Shown here piece by piece: positions 23,205-32,057 of a stretch of DNA of 64,000 nt. The stretch spans positions 62,001-126,000 of the forward strand of contig CAVVAH010000001.1 in the NCBI GenBank assembly GCA_963746175.1, written 5' to 3'. The translations under genes and the position numbers were made by a program. How positions within the stretch are numbered: position 1 is the stretch's first letter; every line of letters begins with the position of its first letter. The stretch is from CAVVAH01 sp963746175. GTDB taxonomy: Bacteria > Actinomycetota > Actinomycetes > JACCUZ01. Under the pieces are notes generated by a model. It did not search any database. It was not told where the DNA came from and worked only from the letters and a program-made list of their open reading frames with translations.

Positions 23205-25178
23205 TCAGCCCGCGGACCGCGGCTCGGCGTCGGCGTCGGCGTCGGCGGCCCAGGTCATCGGCGTGCCCGGCCCGCTCCGGTGGGTGCGCTCCTCTGCCCG
23301 GATCACGTGCACGACCGCGTTGATGAGCGCCAGGTGCGTGAAGGCCTGCGGGAAGTTGCCGAGGTGCCGGCCGCTGTGCGGGTCGATCTCCTCGGCGTAC
23401 AGCTCGAGCGGGCTGGCGAACGACAGCAGCCGCTCGCACAGCTTGCGCCCGCGCTCCACCTCGCCGATCTCGACGAGGGCCGACACCAGCCAGAACGAGC
23501 AGATCGTGAAGCTGCCCTCCTCGCCGGAGAGGCCGTCGTCGGTCTCCTCGACCTTGTAGCGCAGCACGAGCCCGTCGACGGTGAGCTCGTCGGCGATGGC
23601 GAGGACCGTGGCCCGCACCCGTGGGTCGTCGGCCGGCAGGAACCGCATCAGCGGCAGCAGCAGCAGCGAGGCGTCCAGCGCGTCGGCGCCGTACCGCTGG
23701 GTGAAGACGCCTCGCCCGTCGACGCCGTTGGCGCAGATGTCGGCATGGATCTGGTCGGCCAGGGTCTGCCACTTCTCGGCGTACTGCGGCTCGTCGTGCA
23801 TCCGGGCCAGCCGCGCACCGCGGTCCAGCGCGACCCAGCACATGAGCTTGCTGGAGGTGAAGTGCTGCGGCTCGCCACGCACCTCCCAGATGCCGCGGTC
23901 CGGCTCCTCCCAGTGCGCGGCAGCCTGCTCGACCTGACGCTTGAGCACCGGCCAGAGCGCCTCGGGCAGCTGCTCGCGGGAGCGGGCGTGCAGGTACACC
24001 GAGTCGAGCACGGCACCCCACACGTCGTGCTGGCGCTGCGAGAACGCGCCGTTGCCGATGCGCACCGGGAAGGCGCCCTCGTAGCCGGCCAGCTGCGGCA
24101 ACGAGCTCTCGACGAGCTCGCGCTCGCCGCCGACGCCGTACATGACCTGCAGGTCGTCACCCTCACGGCACGCGTCGGCGACGAAGTAGAAGAAGTCGTC
24201 GGCCTCGCGGTCGAAGCCGAGCGTGTACAGGCCCCACAGCGCGAACGTCGAGTCGCGCACCCAGGCGTAGCGGTAGTCCCAGTTGCGCTCGCCACCCGGT
24301 GTCTCCGGCAGCGACGTCGTCGCAGCGGCGAGCAGCGCCCCCGTCGGTGCGTAGGTCAGACCCTTGAGGGTGAGCGCACTGCGCTGCAGGTAGCTGCGCC
24401 AGCGGTGGTCGGGGAAGGTGCCCAGGGTGATCCACTGCCGCCAGTGCTCGGACGTGCGGCGCAGCCGCTGGTCGGCCTCCTCGAAGGTCCGCGGGGGCGG
24501 TAGCGGAGACCACGAGAGGGCGACGAAGTGGCTCTCGCCCTCCACCATGCGGGTGCGGGCGTGCAGGCCGGGACCCTCGATCCCTGGGCGAAGGTCGGTG
24601 GTCAGGCGCAGCTCGACGTCGCACCCCTCGGCGGTGGCGACCACCTCGCCGTACCCGTCGCCGGCGTAGCGCCAGACCGGCTCGGCGCGGCCGTAGTCGA
24701 GGACCGGCTCGCAGGTCAGCGACAGGTCGACCGACCCGCTCACGCAGCGGACGATGCGCAGCAGGCAGTGCTCGGCGTCGAAGTCGGTCGGCGACCGGCG
24801 GTGCGTCCTCGACCGCTCGTCGACGTTGTGCCACGGACCCATCGTGAGCACGTCGCGGACGAGCAGCCAGCCGGTGCGCGTCTGCCAGGTCGTCTCCACG
24901 ATCAGGCTGCCCGGGAGGTACCGCCGCGCCGCCGGGACCACCTCGTCGTACGGGCCGAGCCGGAACGTGCCGGCTCCCCGGTCCAGCAGCGCGCTGAACA
25001 CGCTGGGGGAGTCGGGGCGCGGCAGGCACATCCACTCCACCGCCCCGCTGGGCGCGACGAGGCAGTTGACCTCGCAGTCGGAGAGGAAGGCGTAGTCGGC
25101 GATCGGCGGGAACGGGCTGCGACCACCGAGGTGCGCCGTGCCCGCTCCGGGTGTGCCGGTGCCGGAGACCTCGACCAT
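23205..25178 (-). CDS. Glycoside hydrolase family 15 protein (glucoamylase/trehalase-like)
   Basis: A 657-residue cytoplasmic enzyme. An N-terminal beta-sandwich domain (about 20-230, starting PFPPIADYAFLSDCEVNCLVAPSGAVEWMC-type sequence) is followed by the alpha/alpha-barrel. The barrel motif GGERNWDYRYAWVRDSTFALWGL lies at about 290-315, and the C-terminal EEGSFTICSFWLVSALVEIG segment carries the second catalytic glutamate region. In actinobacteria this subgroup includes trehalases that split trehalose to glucose, as well as glucoamylase-like proteins, and I cannot separate these. There is no signal peptide. It is followed by nothing on its strand before the TetR gene. Confidence 0.85.
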   Translation of the reverse strand: MVEVSGTGTPGAGTAHLGGRSPFPPIADYAFLSDCEVNCLVAPSGAVEWMCLPRPDSPSVFSALLDRGAGTFRLGPYDEVVPAARRYLPGSLIVETTWQTRTGWLLVRDVLTMGPWHNVDERSRTHRRSPTDFDAEHCLLRIVRCVSGSVDLSLTCEPVLDYGRAEPVWRYAGDGYGEVVATAEGCDVELRLTTDLRPGIEGPGLHARTRMVEGESHFVALSWSPLPPPRTFEEADQRLRRTSEHWRQWITLGTFPDHRWRSYLQRSALTLKGLTYAPTGALLAAATTSLPETPGGERNWDYRYAWVRDSTFALWGLYTLGFDREADDFFYFVADACREGDDLQVMYGVGGERELVESSLPQLAGYEGAFPVRIGNGAFSQRQHDVWGAVLDSVYLHARSREQLPEALWPVLKRQVEQAAAHWEEPDRGIWEVRGEPQHFTSSKLMCWVALDRGARLARMHDEPQYAEKWQTLADQIHADICANGVDGRGVFTQRYGADALDASLLLLPLMRFLPADDPRVRATVLAIADELTVDGLVLRYKVEETDDGLSGEEGSFTICSFWLVSALVEIGEVERGRKLCERLLSFASPLELYAEEIDPHSGRHLGNFPQAFTHLALINAVVHVIRAEERTHRSGPGTPMTWAADADADAEPRSAG

Positions 25179-25238
25179 GACTTGATGGTGGCCCCGCGGA
25201 ACGGCCGGCGCCAGTGGTTCGGCCGGTGCGACCCCTCG

Positions 25239-25739
25239 TCAGGCGTGCGCGGCGTCGAACGCCTTCTTCATCGCCTTCGGTGCGAGCGGGCTGCGCGGCG
25301 CCTTCTTCCGCATCTCGACCATCCGGTCGCCGAGCTCACCGAGCTGCTTGCGGCCGAGCCCCTCGCGGACCTTGGGGAACCACTCGTCCTCCTCCTCGCC
25401 CATGTGGTGCTCGACGTTCTCGATGAGCACCGTCATCTTGGGCACGAAGCGCTCGTCGCCGGCGTCCATCGACACCAGCTCGAAGCAGAGCAGGTCGGCC
25501 ACGTGGTGCTCCTCGTACGACTCGAGGATGTCGTCCTCGACGTCGGGGAGCAGCTTGCGGACCTCCGGGTACATGCACTCGTTCTCGAGATAGGTGTGCA
25601 CCGTCAGCTCCTCGAGGATCTGCCGGGCCACCTTGTCCTTGGTGGCGCGTGCGTCCTCGCCGGCCTTCTCGAACTGGCGGAACAGCTTGCGCATCGCCTT
25701 GTGGTCCTCCTTGAGGAGGACGATCGCGTCCTTGGCCAT
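25239..25739 (-). CDS. Hemerythrin HHE domain protein
   Basis: A 166-residue four-helix bundle that binds a diiron centre with oxygen or senses oxygen, NO or redox state. Candidate ligands are spread as expected: EDHKAMRKLF near residue 13, HTYLENECMYPEV near 49, YEEHHVADLL near 76, and HHMGEEEDEWFPKV near 112. It is cytoplasmic with no fused output domain. Start ATG is preceded by GGGAGA. It lies just upstream, on the same strand, of the GH15 gene with 60 bp between, so co-transcription is possible, but I see no functional link. Confidence 0.85.
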   Translation of the reverse strand: MAKDAIVLLKEDHKAMRKLFRQFEKAGEDARATKDKVARQILEELTVHTYLENECMYPEVRKLLPDVEDDILESYEEHHVADLLCFELVSMDAGDERFVPKMTVLIENVEHHMGEEEDEWFPKVREGLGRKQLGELGDRMVEMRKKAPRSPLAPKAMKKAFDAAHA

Positions 25740-25910
25740 GGTGGTGTCTCCCAGCTGTCGGTGCAGGTACGGGTGCCGCTGATGCGTGTCGGCCGCGTCA
25801 GCGGCCTCGCCGGAGCGGCTGTCGGCCGCGACGTGCCCCGTGCCGGCGCGGCAAAACAGCCGTTCGCCGTCAGAACGTGCGGCCGCCGAGCTGTCCGGCG
25901 ACCGGCGGGG

Positions 25911-26792
25911 TCAGACCTCGTCCCGCGCCCGCGCCACGGCGTCCGCGACGACGGCCGGGTCCGCCCAGAACCGGTCGTCCCGCTCGCCGTGCGGCCAGTA
26001 GACGACCACCTCGTCGAAGCCGGTGTCCCGGGCCCGCGCGACGGTGGTGGCGTAGGTGGCGGCGTCGGCGAGGGGACGGTCGGGTCCGTAGCCCAGCAGC
26101 ACCGACCGGCGCAGGTCGGCCGGGTCGCGGTCGTGCCCCTCGCACGCCTGCTCGACGCTGCGCAGCTGCCCGGCGAGGGTGGCCCACAGGTCGTCGCCCG
26201 CGAGCCGGGTGGCGGCAGGACCGCCGTAGGTGCTCCAGCCGTCGGCGTGCCGCGCGACCAGGTCGTAGCCGCGGGGCCCGTGGGCCGCCAGCAGCAGCGG
26301 GGGCGGGGTCAGGTGGTCGGGGAGCGCGGCGACCACCACTCCGTCGGTGGCGACGTGGCTGCCCTGGTAGCTGGACGCCCCGGCCCACAGCGCCCGCAAC
26401 GCCTCGACGACCTCGGCGTAGCGGCCGGCCAGCTGACCCGCGGTCAGCGCCACCCCGCGGTCCGCGACCGCGTCGGTGGCCGTCCCGGCACCCAGGCCGA
26501 GCACGAACCGGCCGTTGCTGAGGTCGTGCAGCGTGGCGGCGGCCCGGGCCAGCGCCGCCGGGTTGCGGACCGCCGCGGAGGCCACCAACGTCCCGAGCTG
26601 GAGGCGGGCGGTCACCTGGGCGGCCGCAGCGAGCGTGGTCCAGCCGTCCGCCCACCACTGACCGGCCATGGTGCTGTGGGTGAGGTGGTCGGCGACGTAG
26701 CCGACGTCGAAGCCGCTCTGCTCGACCTGCTGCCACGTGCCGCGCGCATCGGTCCAGGGCTGCGACTGCAGCACGATCGCGCCGAGCCTCAT
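25911..26792 (-). CDS. LLM class flavin/F420-dependent oxidoreductase
   Basis: A 293-residue luciferase-like barrel protein. It begins MRLGAIVLQSQPW, with GFDVGYVADHLTH at about 27-39, LQLGTLVASAAVRNPAALARAAATLHDLSNGRFVLGLGAG through 65-110, and AAHGPRGYDLVARHADGWSTYG near 188-210. These match the bacterial luciferase family that uses F420 or FMN; in actinobacteria F420 is most likely. The substrate is not predictable. Its start overlaps the stop of the exonuclease III gene by four bases (ATGA), so it is the last gene of the operon PNP-permease-xth-LLM. Confidence 0.82.
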   Translation of the reverse strand: MRLGAIVLQSQPWTDARGTWQQVEQSGFDVGYVADHLTHSTMAGQWWADGWTTLAAAAQVTARLQLGTLVASAAVRNPAALARAAATLHDLSNGRFVLGLGAGTATDAVADRGVALTAGQLAGRYAEVVEALRALWAGASSYQGSHVATDGVVVAALPDHLTPPPLLLAAHGPRGYDLVARHADGWSTYGGPAATRLAGDDLWATLAGQLRSVEQACEGHDRDPADLRRSVLLGYGPDRPLADAATYATTVARARDTGFDEVVVYWPHGERDDRFWADPAVVADAVARARDEV

Positions 26793-27589
26793 GACGCGAC
26801 GTCGAGGTCGATGTCGACGACGACCGGGGCGTGGTCGGACGGTCCCTTGCCCTTGCGGGCGTCGCGGTCGACGTACGCATCGGTCACGGCGTCGGCGAAC
26901 GACGGCGTCGCGTAGACCAGGTCGATGCGCATCCCCATGTTCTTGTGGAACATCCCGGCCCGGTAGTCCCAGTAGGTGAAGGGGTGGTCGTACTTCATCG
27001 GCCGCGGCACGACGTCGACGAGCCCCGGCCCGTCGGCGTCCCGGAGCGCGGCGAGTGCGGTGCGCTCCGGCTCCGTCACGTGCGTCGACCCGGCGAACGC
27101 GCTGATGTCCCAGACGTCGTCATCGGCCGGCGCCACGTTGTAGTCGCCGCACACGGCGTACGGCGATGCGCTGCCGGCCAGCTCGGCCGCGACGGTTCCG
27201 CGCAGCGCCGCCAGCCACTCGAGCTTGTACGCGTAGTGCTCGTGGCCCGGCTCGCGGCCGTTCGGCACGTACACCGACCAGAGCCGCACCGGGCCGCAGG
27301 TCGCCCCGATCGCCCGGCACTCCGCGGCGGGGAAGCCGGGCTGGTCGCGCAGCCCGCGTGTGACGTCGGCAAGTCCGACCCGGGACAGCAGAGCCACGCC
27401 GTTCCACCGGCCGTCGCCGTGCGTCGCGATCTCGTACCCGAGCGACTCCACCTCGGCGCGCGGGAAGCCGTCGTCGGGGATCTTCGTCTCCTGCAGGCAC
27501 ACGGCGTCCGGCTCGGTCTGACCGAGCCACTCGACCAGCCGCGGCAGCCGGGCGACGACGGAGTTCACGTTCCAGGTGGCGATCCGCAC
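26789..27589 (-). CDS. xth: Exodeoxyribonuclease III / AP endonuclease
   Basis: A 266-residue base-excision repair nuclease that cleaves abasic sites and trims 3' ends. All family motifs are present: RIATWNVNSV (2-11), CLQETKI (about 31-37) with the metal-binding Glu, YVPNG, the GDYNVAP block, and the C-terminal SDHAPVVVDI with the catalytic Asp-His pair. GTG 27589 was chosen because the family begins with this RIATWN segment; longer starts add arginine-rich non-conserved sequence. It starts 20 bp after the permease stop and overlaps the LLM gene by four bases, so it is embedded in a purine-related operon. Confidence 0.93.
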   Translation of the reverse strand: MRIATWNVNSVVARLPRLVEWLGQTEPDAVCLQETKIPDDGFPRAEVESLGYEIATHGDGRWNGVALLSRVGLADVTRGLRDQPGFPAAECRAIGATCGPVRLWSVYVPNGREPGHEHYAYKLEWLAALRGTVAAELAGSASPYAVCGDYNVAPADDDVWDISAFAGSTHVTEPERTALAALRDADGPGLVDVVPRPMKYDHPFTYWDYRAGMFHKNMGMRIDLVYATPSFADAVTDAYVDRDARKGKGPSDHAPVVVDIDLDVAS

Positions 27590-27609
27590 CCGTCCGACTC
27601 TGCCAGAGG

Positions 27610-29094
27610 TCACACCGAGCTGCGGACGGCCTCCCGCTCCTGTCGGGCGACAGTGGACCGGCCGAGCAGCAGCCAGCCGACGAAGCCGATGACGAAGGCG
27701 ACGAAGACTCCGAGGTTCGCGTAGACCCAGGCGCCGTCCACCTTCGACCCGAACCCGAGCGGCTCCAGCAGGAAGCCCTGCCAGTTGAGCCACTCCTTGT
27801 CCGGCGCGGTGGTCGTGACCAGGCCCCAGCCGACGACGGTGCCCAGGGCCAGGAGCAGGACGCCGGGCGCGTGGAACGCGCCGTAGCGGCCGCGCGGGTC
27901 GTAGAGCTCGGTGTCGGCGTACGGTTCGTGCCGCTGGATCAGGTCGGCGACGAAGATTCCCGCCCAGGCGGCGATCGGCACCCCGACCGTGATGAGGAAG
28001 GCCTGGAACGGCCCGATGAAGTCGTCGGCGAAGAAGACGACGTAGATCGCGCCGAGCACCATGATGAATCCGTCGATGGCGGCCGCCACCGGACGACGGA
28101 CCTTGATGCCCAGGGTGAGCAGGGCCAGCCCGGACGAGTAGATGTCGAGCACCGCGCCGCCCACCAGGCCGAGCACCGCGACGACGATGAAGGGGACGAG
28201 GTACCAGGTCGGCAGCAGGGTGGTGAGCGCCCCGATCGGGTCACCGCCGATCGCGCCGCCGAGCTTGTCGCTGGACAGCGCCAGCATGATGCCGAAGATC
28301 GTCAGGACGACCGGCGCAGCGGCACCACCGAACGTCGTCCAGCCGAACACACCCCGCGAGGACGCCCGGCGGGGCAGGTAGCGCGAGTAGTCGGCGGCCG
28401 TGTTGGCCCAGCCGACGCCGAACCCGGTGGCGACCAGCGCGAGTGCGCCGATGAACGACTGCGTCGACCCGCTCCCGGCGCCGCTGACCTTGTCCCAGCT
28501 GATCTCGTCGAGGGTGAGTGCGACGAAGCCGATCGTCAGCACGATGGTGGCGACCGTGATCCAGGTCTGCAGCCGCATGATGACGTCGAACCCGAGGATG
28601 CCGGCGCCCACGACGAGGATCGCGGTCACGACGAAGCCGAGCACCTTGGTGGCGTCGCCACCGCCCCAGCCGAGCTCCTCGAACACCGTGGCGGTGCCGA
28701 GCGAGGACAGCGAGACGAGGACCGTCTCCCAGCCGACGAGCAGGACCCAGGAGAGGAAGGTGGGGACGGCGTTGCCCGTCACGCCGAACGCCGCCCGGCT
28801 GAGCACCATCGTCGGCGCCGAGCCACGCTTGCCGGCCAGGGCCACGACGCCGCAGAGCGCGAAGGACAGCACGATCCCGACGACGGCGGCGATCGTCGCC
28901 TGCCAGAACGACACGCCGAAGCCGACGATGAACGAGCCGTACGCGATGGCCAGCACCGACACGTTGGCGCCGAACCACGGCCAGAACAGGTCGCGGGGCG
29001 AGCCCTTGCGCTCGCTCTCGGCGATGACGTTGATGCCGTTCTGCTCGACGCGCGACGTGGTCTGCCCGCCGGTGGTGCCCGACGTGGTGGTCAT
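27610..29094 (-). CDS. NCS1 family nucleobase/cytosine permease
   Basis: A 494-residue transporter with about 12 helices of the nucleobase-cation-symport-1 family (cytosine, purines, hydantoin, thiamine, allantoin). Characteristic sequence includes ERKGSPRDLFWPWFGANVSVLAIAYG at the start, SRAAFGVTGNAVPTFLSWVLLVGWE at about 100-124, and ANTAADYSRYLPR near 236. The start ATG overlaps the stop of the PNP gene by four bases. Paired with a purine phosphorylase it probably imports a purine base or nucleoside-derived compound for salvage; the exact substrate is inference. No purine riboswitch is seen in the short upstream region of the operon. Confidence 0.87.
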   Translation of the reverse strand: MTTTSGTTGGQTTSRVEQNGINVIAESERKGSPRDLFWPWFGANVSVLAIAYGSFIVGFGVSFWQATIAAVVGIVLSFALCGVVALAGKRGSAPTMVLSRAAFGVTGNAVPTFLSWVLLVGWETVLVSLSSLGTATVFEELGWGGGDATKVLGFVVTAILVVGAGILGFDVIMRLQTWITVATIVLTIGFVALTLDEISWDKVSGAGSGSTQSFIGALALVATGFGVGWANTAADYSRYLPRRASSRGVFGWTTFGGAAAPVVLTIFGIMLALSSDKLGGAIGGDPIGALTTLLPTWYLVPFIVVAVLGLVGGAVLDIYSSGLALLTLGIKVRRPVAAAIDGFIMVLGAIYVVFFADDFIGPFQAFLITVGVPIAAWAGIFVADLIQRHEPYADTELYDPRGRYGAFHAPGVLLLALGTVVGWGLVTTTAPDKEWLNWQGFLLEPLGFGSKVDGAWVYANLGVFVAFVIGFVGWLLLGRSTVARQEREAVRSSV

Positions 29095-29972
29095 GAGGGT
29101 TCCTCTCCTCGTGGGCGGGACCGCCCCTGGGCCGGGCCGGTCCCGGTGCCATCGTTCCGTACGGCGCGCAGCACGACGGGCAGGACGGCCGAGACGCGCC
29201 GCGCGGTGGCCTCGGCCACCGCCACGACGTCGTCCGGGTCGAGCTCCTCGCCGGTGCCTTCGAGGGTCGTCACCGCGGACAGCCCGAGCAGCTCGAGCCC
29301 GGCCGCCCGGGCCGCGATGGCCTCGACGACGGTCGACATGCCGACCAGGTCGGCGCCGAGGGTGCGCAGCATCGAGGTCTCCGCGACGGTCTGCACCGAG
29401 GGCCCGCGCAGCTGTGCGTAGACCGCCTCCACCAGTGTCGGGTCGGCCGCCCGCGCGACCGCGCGCAACCGCGGCGACCAGGCGTCCGTGAGGTCGACGA
29501 ACTGCGGCCCGTCGAGCGGGGAGACGGACGTGAGGTTCAGGTGGTCGGAGAGCAGTGCGCCGGTGCCCGGTGGCCAGTCCGGCCGCAGGCCGCCGCTGGC
29601 GTTGGTGAGGACCGCGACCGTAGCGCCCGCGGCGGCGGCGACGCGCAGGGGGTGGGCCACCGGGCCCGGACCGTGCCCTTCGTACAGGTGGGTCCGTCCG
29701 AGGTAGACGAGCACCCGGAGGCCGTCCGCGTCGTACGACCGGACCAGCCCGCGGTGGCCCGGCGCCACCGGCGCGAGGAAGCCCGGCAGGTCGGCGACCG
29801 CGAGCTCTGCCACGGGGCTGCCGAGGGCCTCGGCGGCGGCGTCCCACCCGCTGCCGAGGACGACGACGGCGTCGTGCCGCGACACCCCCGTCGCGCGGCC
29901 CAGCGCGGCCGCCGCCTCGGTCGCCGTGGCGTCCCGCTCGCTGGTGAGCACGGCCGTCACCGTAGTGGCCAC
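29091..29972 (-). CDS. Purine nucleoside phosphorylase
   Basis: A 293-residue enzyme that splits purine nucleosides with phosphate into base and ribose-1-phosphate. Family blocks are VVVLGSGWDAAAEALG (phosphate-binding glycine/serine loop), YLGRTHLYEGHGP, the LTNASGGLRPDWPPGTGALLSDHLNLT segment, and the purine-site block VAETSMLRTLGADLVGMSTVVEAIAAR. Length is normal for the trimeric PNP class. GTG 29972 is used; GTG codons at 29960 and 29951 are alternatives, and upstream sequence is not conserved. It heads the operon PNP-permease-xth-LLM with ATGA overlap to the permease. Confidence 0.9.
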   Translation of the reverse strand: MATTVTAVLTSERDATATEAAAALGRATGVSRHDAVVVLGSGWDAAAEALGSPVAELAVADLPGFLAPVAPGHRGLVRSYDADGLRVLVYLGRTHLYEGHGPGPVAHPLRVAAAAGATVAVLTNASGGLRPDWPPGTGALLSDHLNLTSVSPLDGPQFVDLTDAWSPRLRAVARAADPTLVEAVYAQLRGPSVQTVAETSMLRTLGADLVGMSTVVEAIAARAAGLELLGLSAVTTLEGTGEELDPDDVVAVAEATARRVSAVLPVVLRAVRNDGTGTGPAQGRSRPRGEEPS

Positions 29973-30136
29973 TGCGCCGCCATGGCCGCACCACCCGGTC
30001 AGCCCGACAAATCGCCCGTCCGGACTCAGTCCGGCCATGACGCTTGACTCTTGCTGATCTTGGCTCTACACCTGACTCGCCGACCCGAACGGGTCGGTGG
30101 GCCGATCGTGGCGGCCCGACGAGTGGGGGAGTGCAG

Positions 30137-30592
30137 ATGAGGAACGTCTACCGGGTCCTGGCCTACCTGCTCGCCGTCGAGGTGGTCGTGCAGGCCATGG
30201 CCATCGCCTACGCCATCGCCGGCCTCGGCAAGTGGATCGAGGACGACGGCGGGGTCCTCAACAAGCAGGTCCTCGACAGCGACTCGCCGGACTTCCAGGG
30301 TGTCGGCGGGTTCGCCACCCACGGCATCAACGGGACTCTGGTCATCCCGCTCATCATCATCGTGCTGCTGATCGTGTCGTTCTTCGCCAAGGTGCCCAAC
30401 GGCGTCCGCAACGCCGCGATCCTCTTCGGACTCGTCGCCCTGCAGGTCTTCCTCGGGATCTTCTCGCACGAGATCCCGTTCGTGATCGTGCTGCACGTGA
30501 TCAACGCGTTCGCCATCCTGGGGATGTCGTTGGCCTCGGCCCGGAACGCGACGGTCGTGCGGGAGACGGCGCAGCCCTCGGTGGCCGTCTAG
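30137..30592 (+). CDS. Small four-helix membrane protein (DUF6220-like)
   Basis: A 151-residue membrane protein with helices at about 5-27, 71-92, 98-117 and 120-140 and a long polar loop after the first helix (GLGKWIEDDGGVLNKQVLD). It resembles small actinobacterial membrane proteins of the DUF6220 type; this assignment is tentative. ATG 30137 is preceded by GGGGGAG. The stop is two bases before the TTG start of the multicopper oxidase gene, so the two are surely co-transcribed and probably translationally coupled. It may anchor or supply electrons to the oxidase, which is inference from linkage only. Confidence 0.65.
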   Translation: MRNVYRVLAYLLAVEVVVQAMAIAYAIAGLGKWIEDDGGVLNKQVLDSDSPDFQGVGGFATHGINGTLVIPLIIIVLLIVSFFAKVPNGVRNAAILFGLVALQVFLGIFSHEIPFVIVLHVINAFAILGMSLASARNATVVRETAQPSVAV

Positions 30593-30594
30593 CG

Positions 30595-32037
30595 TTGACG
30601 CGGGAGCGCCGGCGACTGCTGGTCGCCCTGGTCGCCGCCGTCGCCGTCCTCGGCCCGTTGGCGTACTACTGGCAGGCCAGCCTGCTGCCGGGCAGCTACT
30701 CGGTGATGGACATGGGGTACGCCGACTACGGCGGCGGCTCCACGACGATGGCCGACCACCACCTGATGGGGACCAGCGTCGCGGACCTGGTGGCCGCCCC
30801 GGACCGTCCGGCCGACGTGCGGGTGACCCTCACCGTGCGCAAGGAGCGCTTCCGGCTGGCGTCCGGTGAGGAGGTCGACGGCTACACGGTCAACCACACC
30901 TCACCGGGCCCGGTGATCCATGCCGTCCAGGGGCAGCTCGTGCAGGTCCGCCTGGTCAACGCGTCGGTGCCCGACGGCGTCACCCTGCACTGGCACGGCG
31001 TCGACGTCCCCAACGCCGAGGACGGTGTCGCCGGCGTCACGCAGGACGCGGTGCCGGTGGGGAAGTCGTACACCTATCGGTTCGTCGCGGACCAGGTCGG
31101 CACCTACTGGTACCACTCGCACCAGGTCTCCCACGCGCAGGTCCAGGGCGGCCTCCTGGGAGCACTGGTGGTCACGCCGCCGACGCCCGATCCCGGCGTC
31201 CGCGACCAGCTGGCGGTCATGCACGTGTACGACGGCGTCCAGACGGTCAACGGTGCCTCCGGTGTCGTCCCGGTCGACGTGCCGGACGGCCAGAAGGTCC
31301 GGCTCCGGGTCGTCAACACCGACAACGGCGCCGCCCCTGTATGGGTGTCCGGCGGCCCGTACCGCGTGCTCGCGGTGGACGGATACGACCTGAACGGTCC
31401 GACACCGGTCGCCGGCAAGGCGGTGCGGCTCACCGCGGGCGGCCGGGTGGACCTCGAGGTGACGGCACCGGCCAGGATCGAGCTCGGCGGCGCGGCCTCG
31501 CTCGCCCTGGGGTCGCACGTCGCGGTCGAGCCGCAGCCGACCGAGCTGGTCGACCTGCTGCACTACGGCGCAACGGCGCCGCTGGGGTTCGACCCCGACC
31601 ACGCCGACCGGAGGTTCGGGTACTCGATCGGTCGCCGTCCCGGGTTCCTCGACGGCCGCCCGGGGCTGTGGTGGTCCATCAACGGCCACCTCTTCCCCGA
31701 CGTGCCGATGTACGTCGTCCAGGAGGGCGACGTGGTGCGGATGCACCTCGAGAACCACAGTCGCTCGGCGCACCCGATGCACCTGCACGGCCACCACGCG
31801 GTGGTGCTCGCCCGGGACGGCGAGAAGGCGACCGGCAGCCCGTGGTGGATCGACTCCCTCGACGTCGCCAGCGGCCACAGCTACGACATCGCGTTCGTGG
31901 CCGACAACCCCGGGATCTGGATGGACCACTGCCACAACCTGCCGCACGCCGCGCAGGGGCTGGTGGCCCATCTGATGTACGCCGGGCTCCGCGAGCCGTT
32001 CCGGGTCGGCGGCGACAGGGACAACCAGCCCGAGTGA
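30595..32037 (+). CDS. Multicopper oxidase
   Basis: A 480-residue membrane-anchored oxidase. All four copper-binding motifs are present: HWHG (132-135), WYHSH (172-176), HPMHLHGHH (393-401) and MDHCHNLPH (443-451), so both the type 1 and the trinuclear sites look intact. An uncleaved or signal helix occupies about residues 8-26, giving an extracytoplasmic enzyme. Substrates of such enzymes include copper(I), iron(II), manganese and phenols, and the sequence does not decide. The TTG start at 30595 is used because it lies right after the upstream stop and gives the helix directly; no ATG or GTG is available ahead of the helix in this frame without overlapping the previous gene. Confidence 0.87.
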   Translation: MTRERRRLLVALVAAVAVLGPLAYYWQASLLPGSYSVMDMGYADYGGGSTTMADHHLMGTSVADLVAAPDRPADVRVTLTVRKERFRLASGEEVDGYTVNHTSPGPVIHAVQGQLVQVRLVNASVPDGVTLHWHGVDVPNAEDGVAGVTQDAVPVGKSYTYRFVADQVGTYWYHSHQVSHAQVQGGLLGALVVTPPTPDPGVRDQLAVMHVYDGVQTVNGASGVVPVDVPDGQKVRLRVVNTDNGAAPVWVSGGPYRVLAVDGYDLNGPTPVAGKAVRLTAGGRVDLEVTAPARIELGGAASLALGSHVAVEPQPTELVDLLHYGATAPLGFDPDHADRRFGYSIGRRPGFLDGRPGLWWSINGHLFPDVPMYVVQEGDVVRMHLENHSRSAHPMHLHGHHAVVLARDGEKATGSPWWIDSLDVASGHSYDIAFVADNPGIWMDHCHNLPHAAQGLVAHLMYAGLREPFRVGGDRDNQPE

Positions 32038-32057
32038 CGCCGGTCAGCCGGGGTCGG

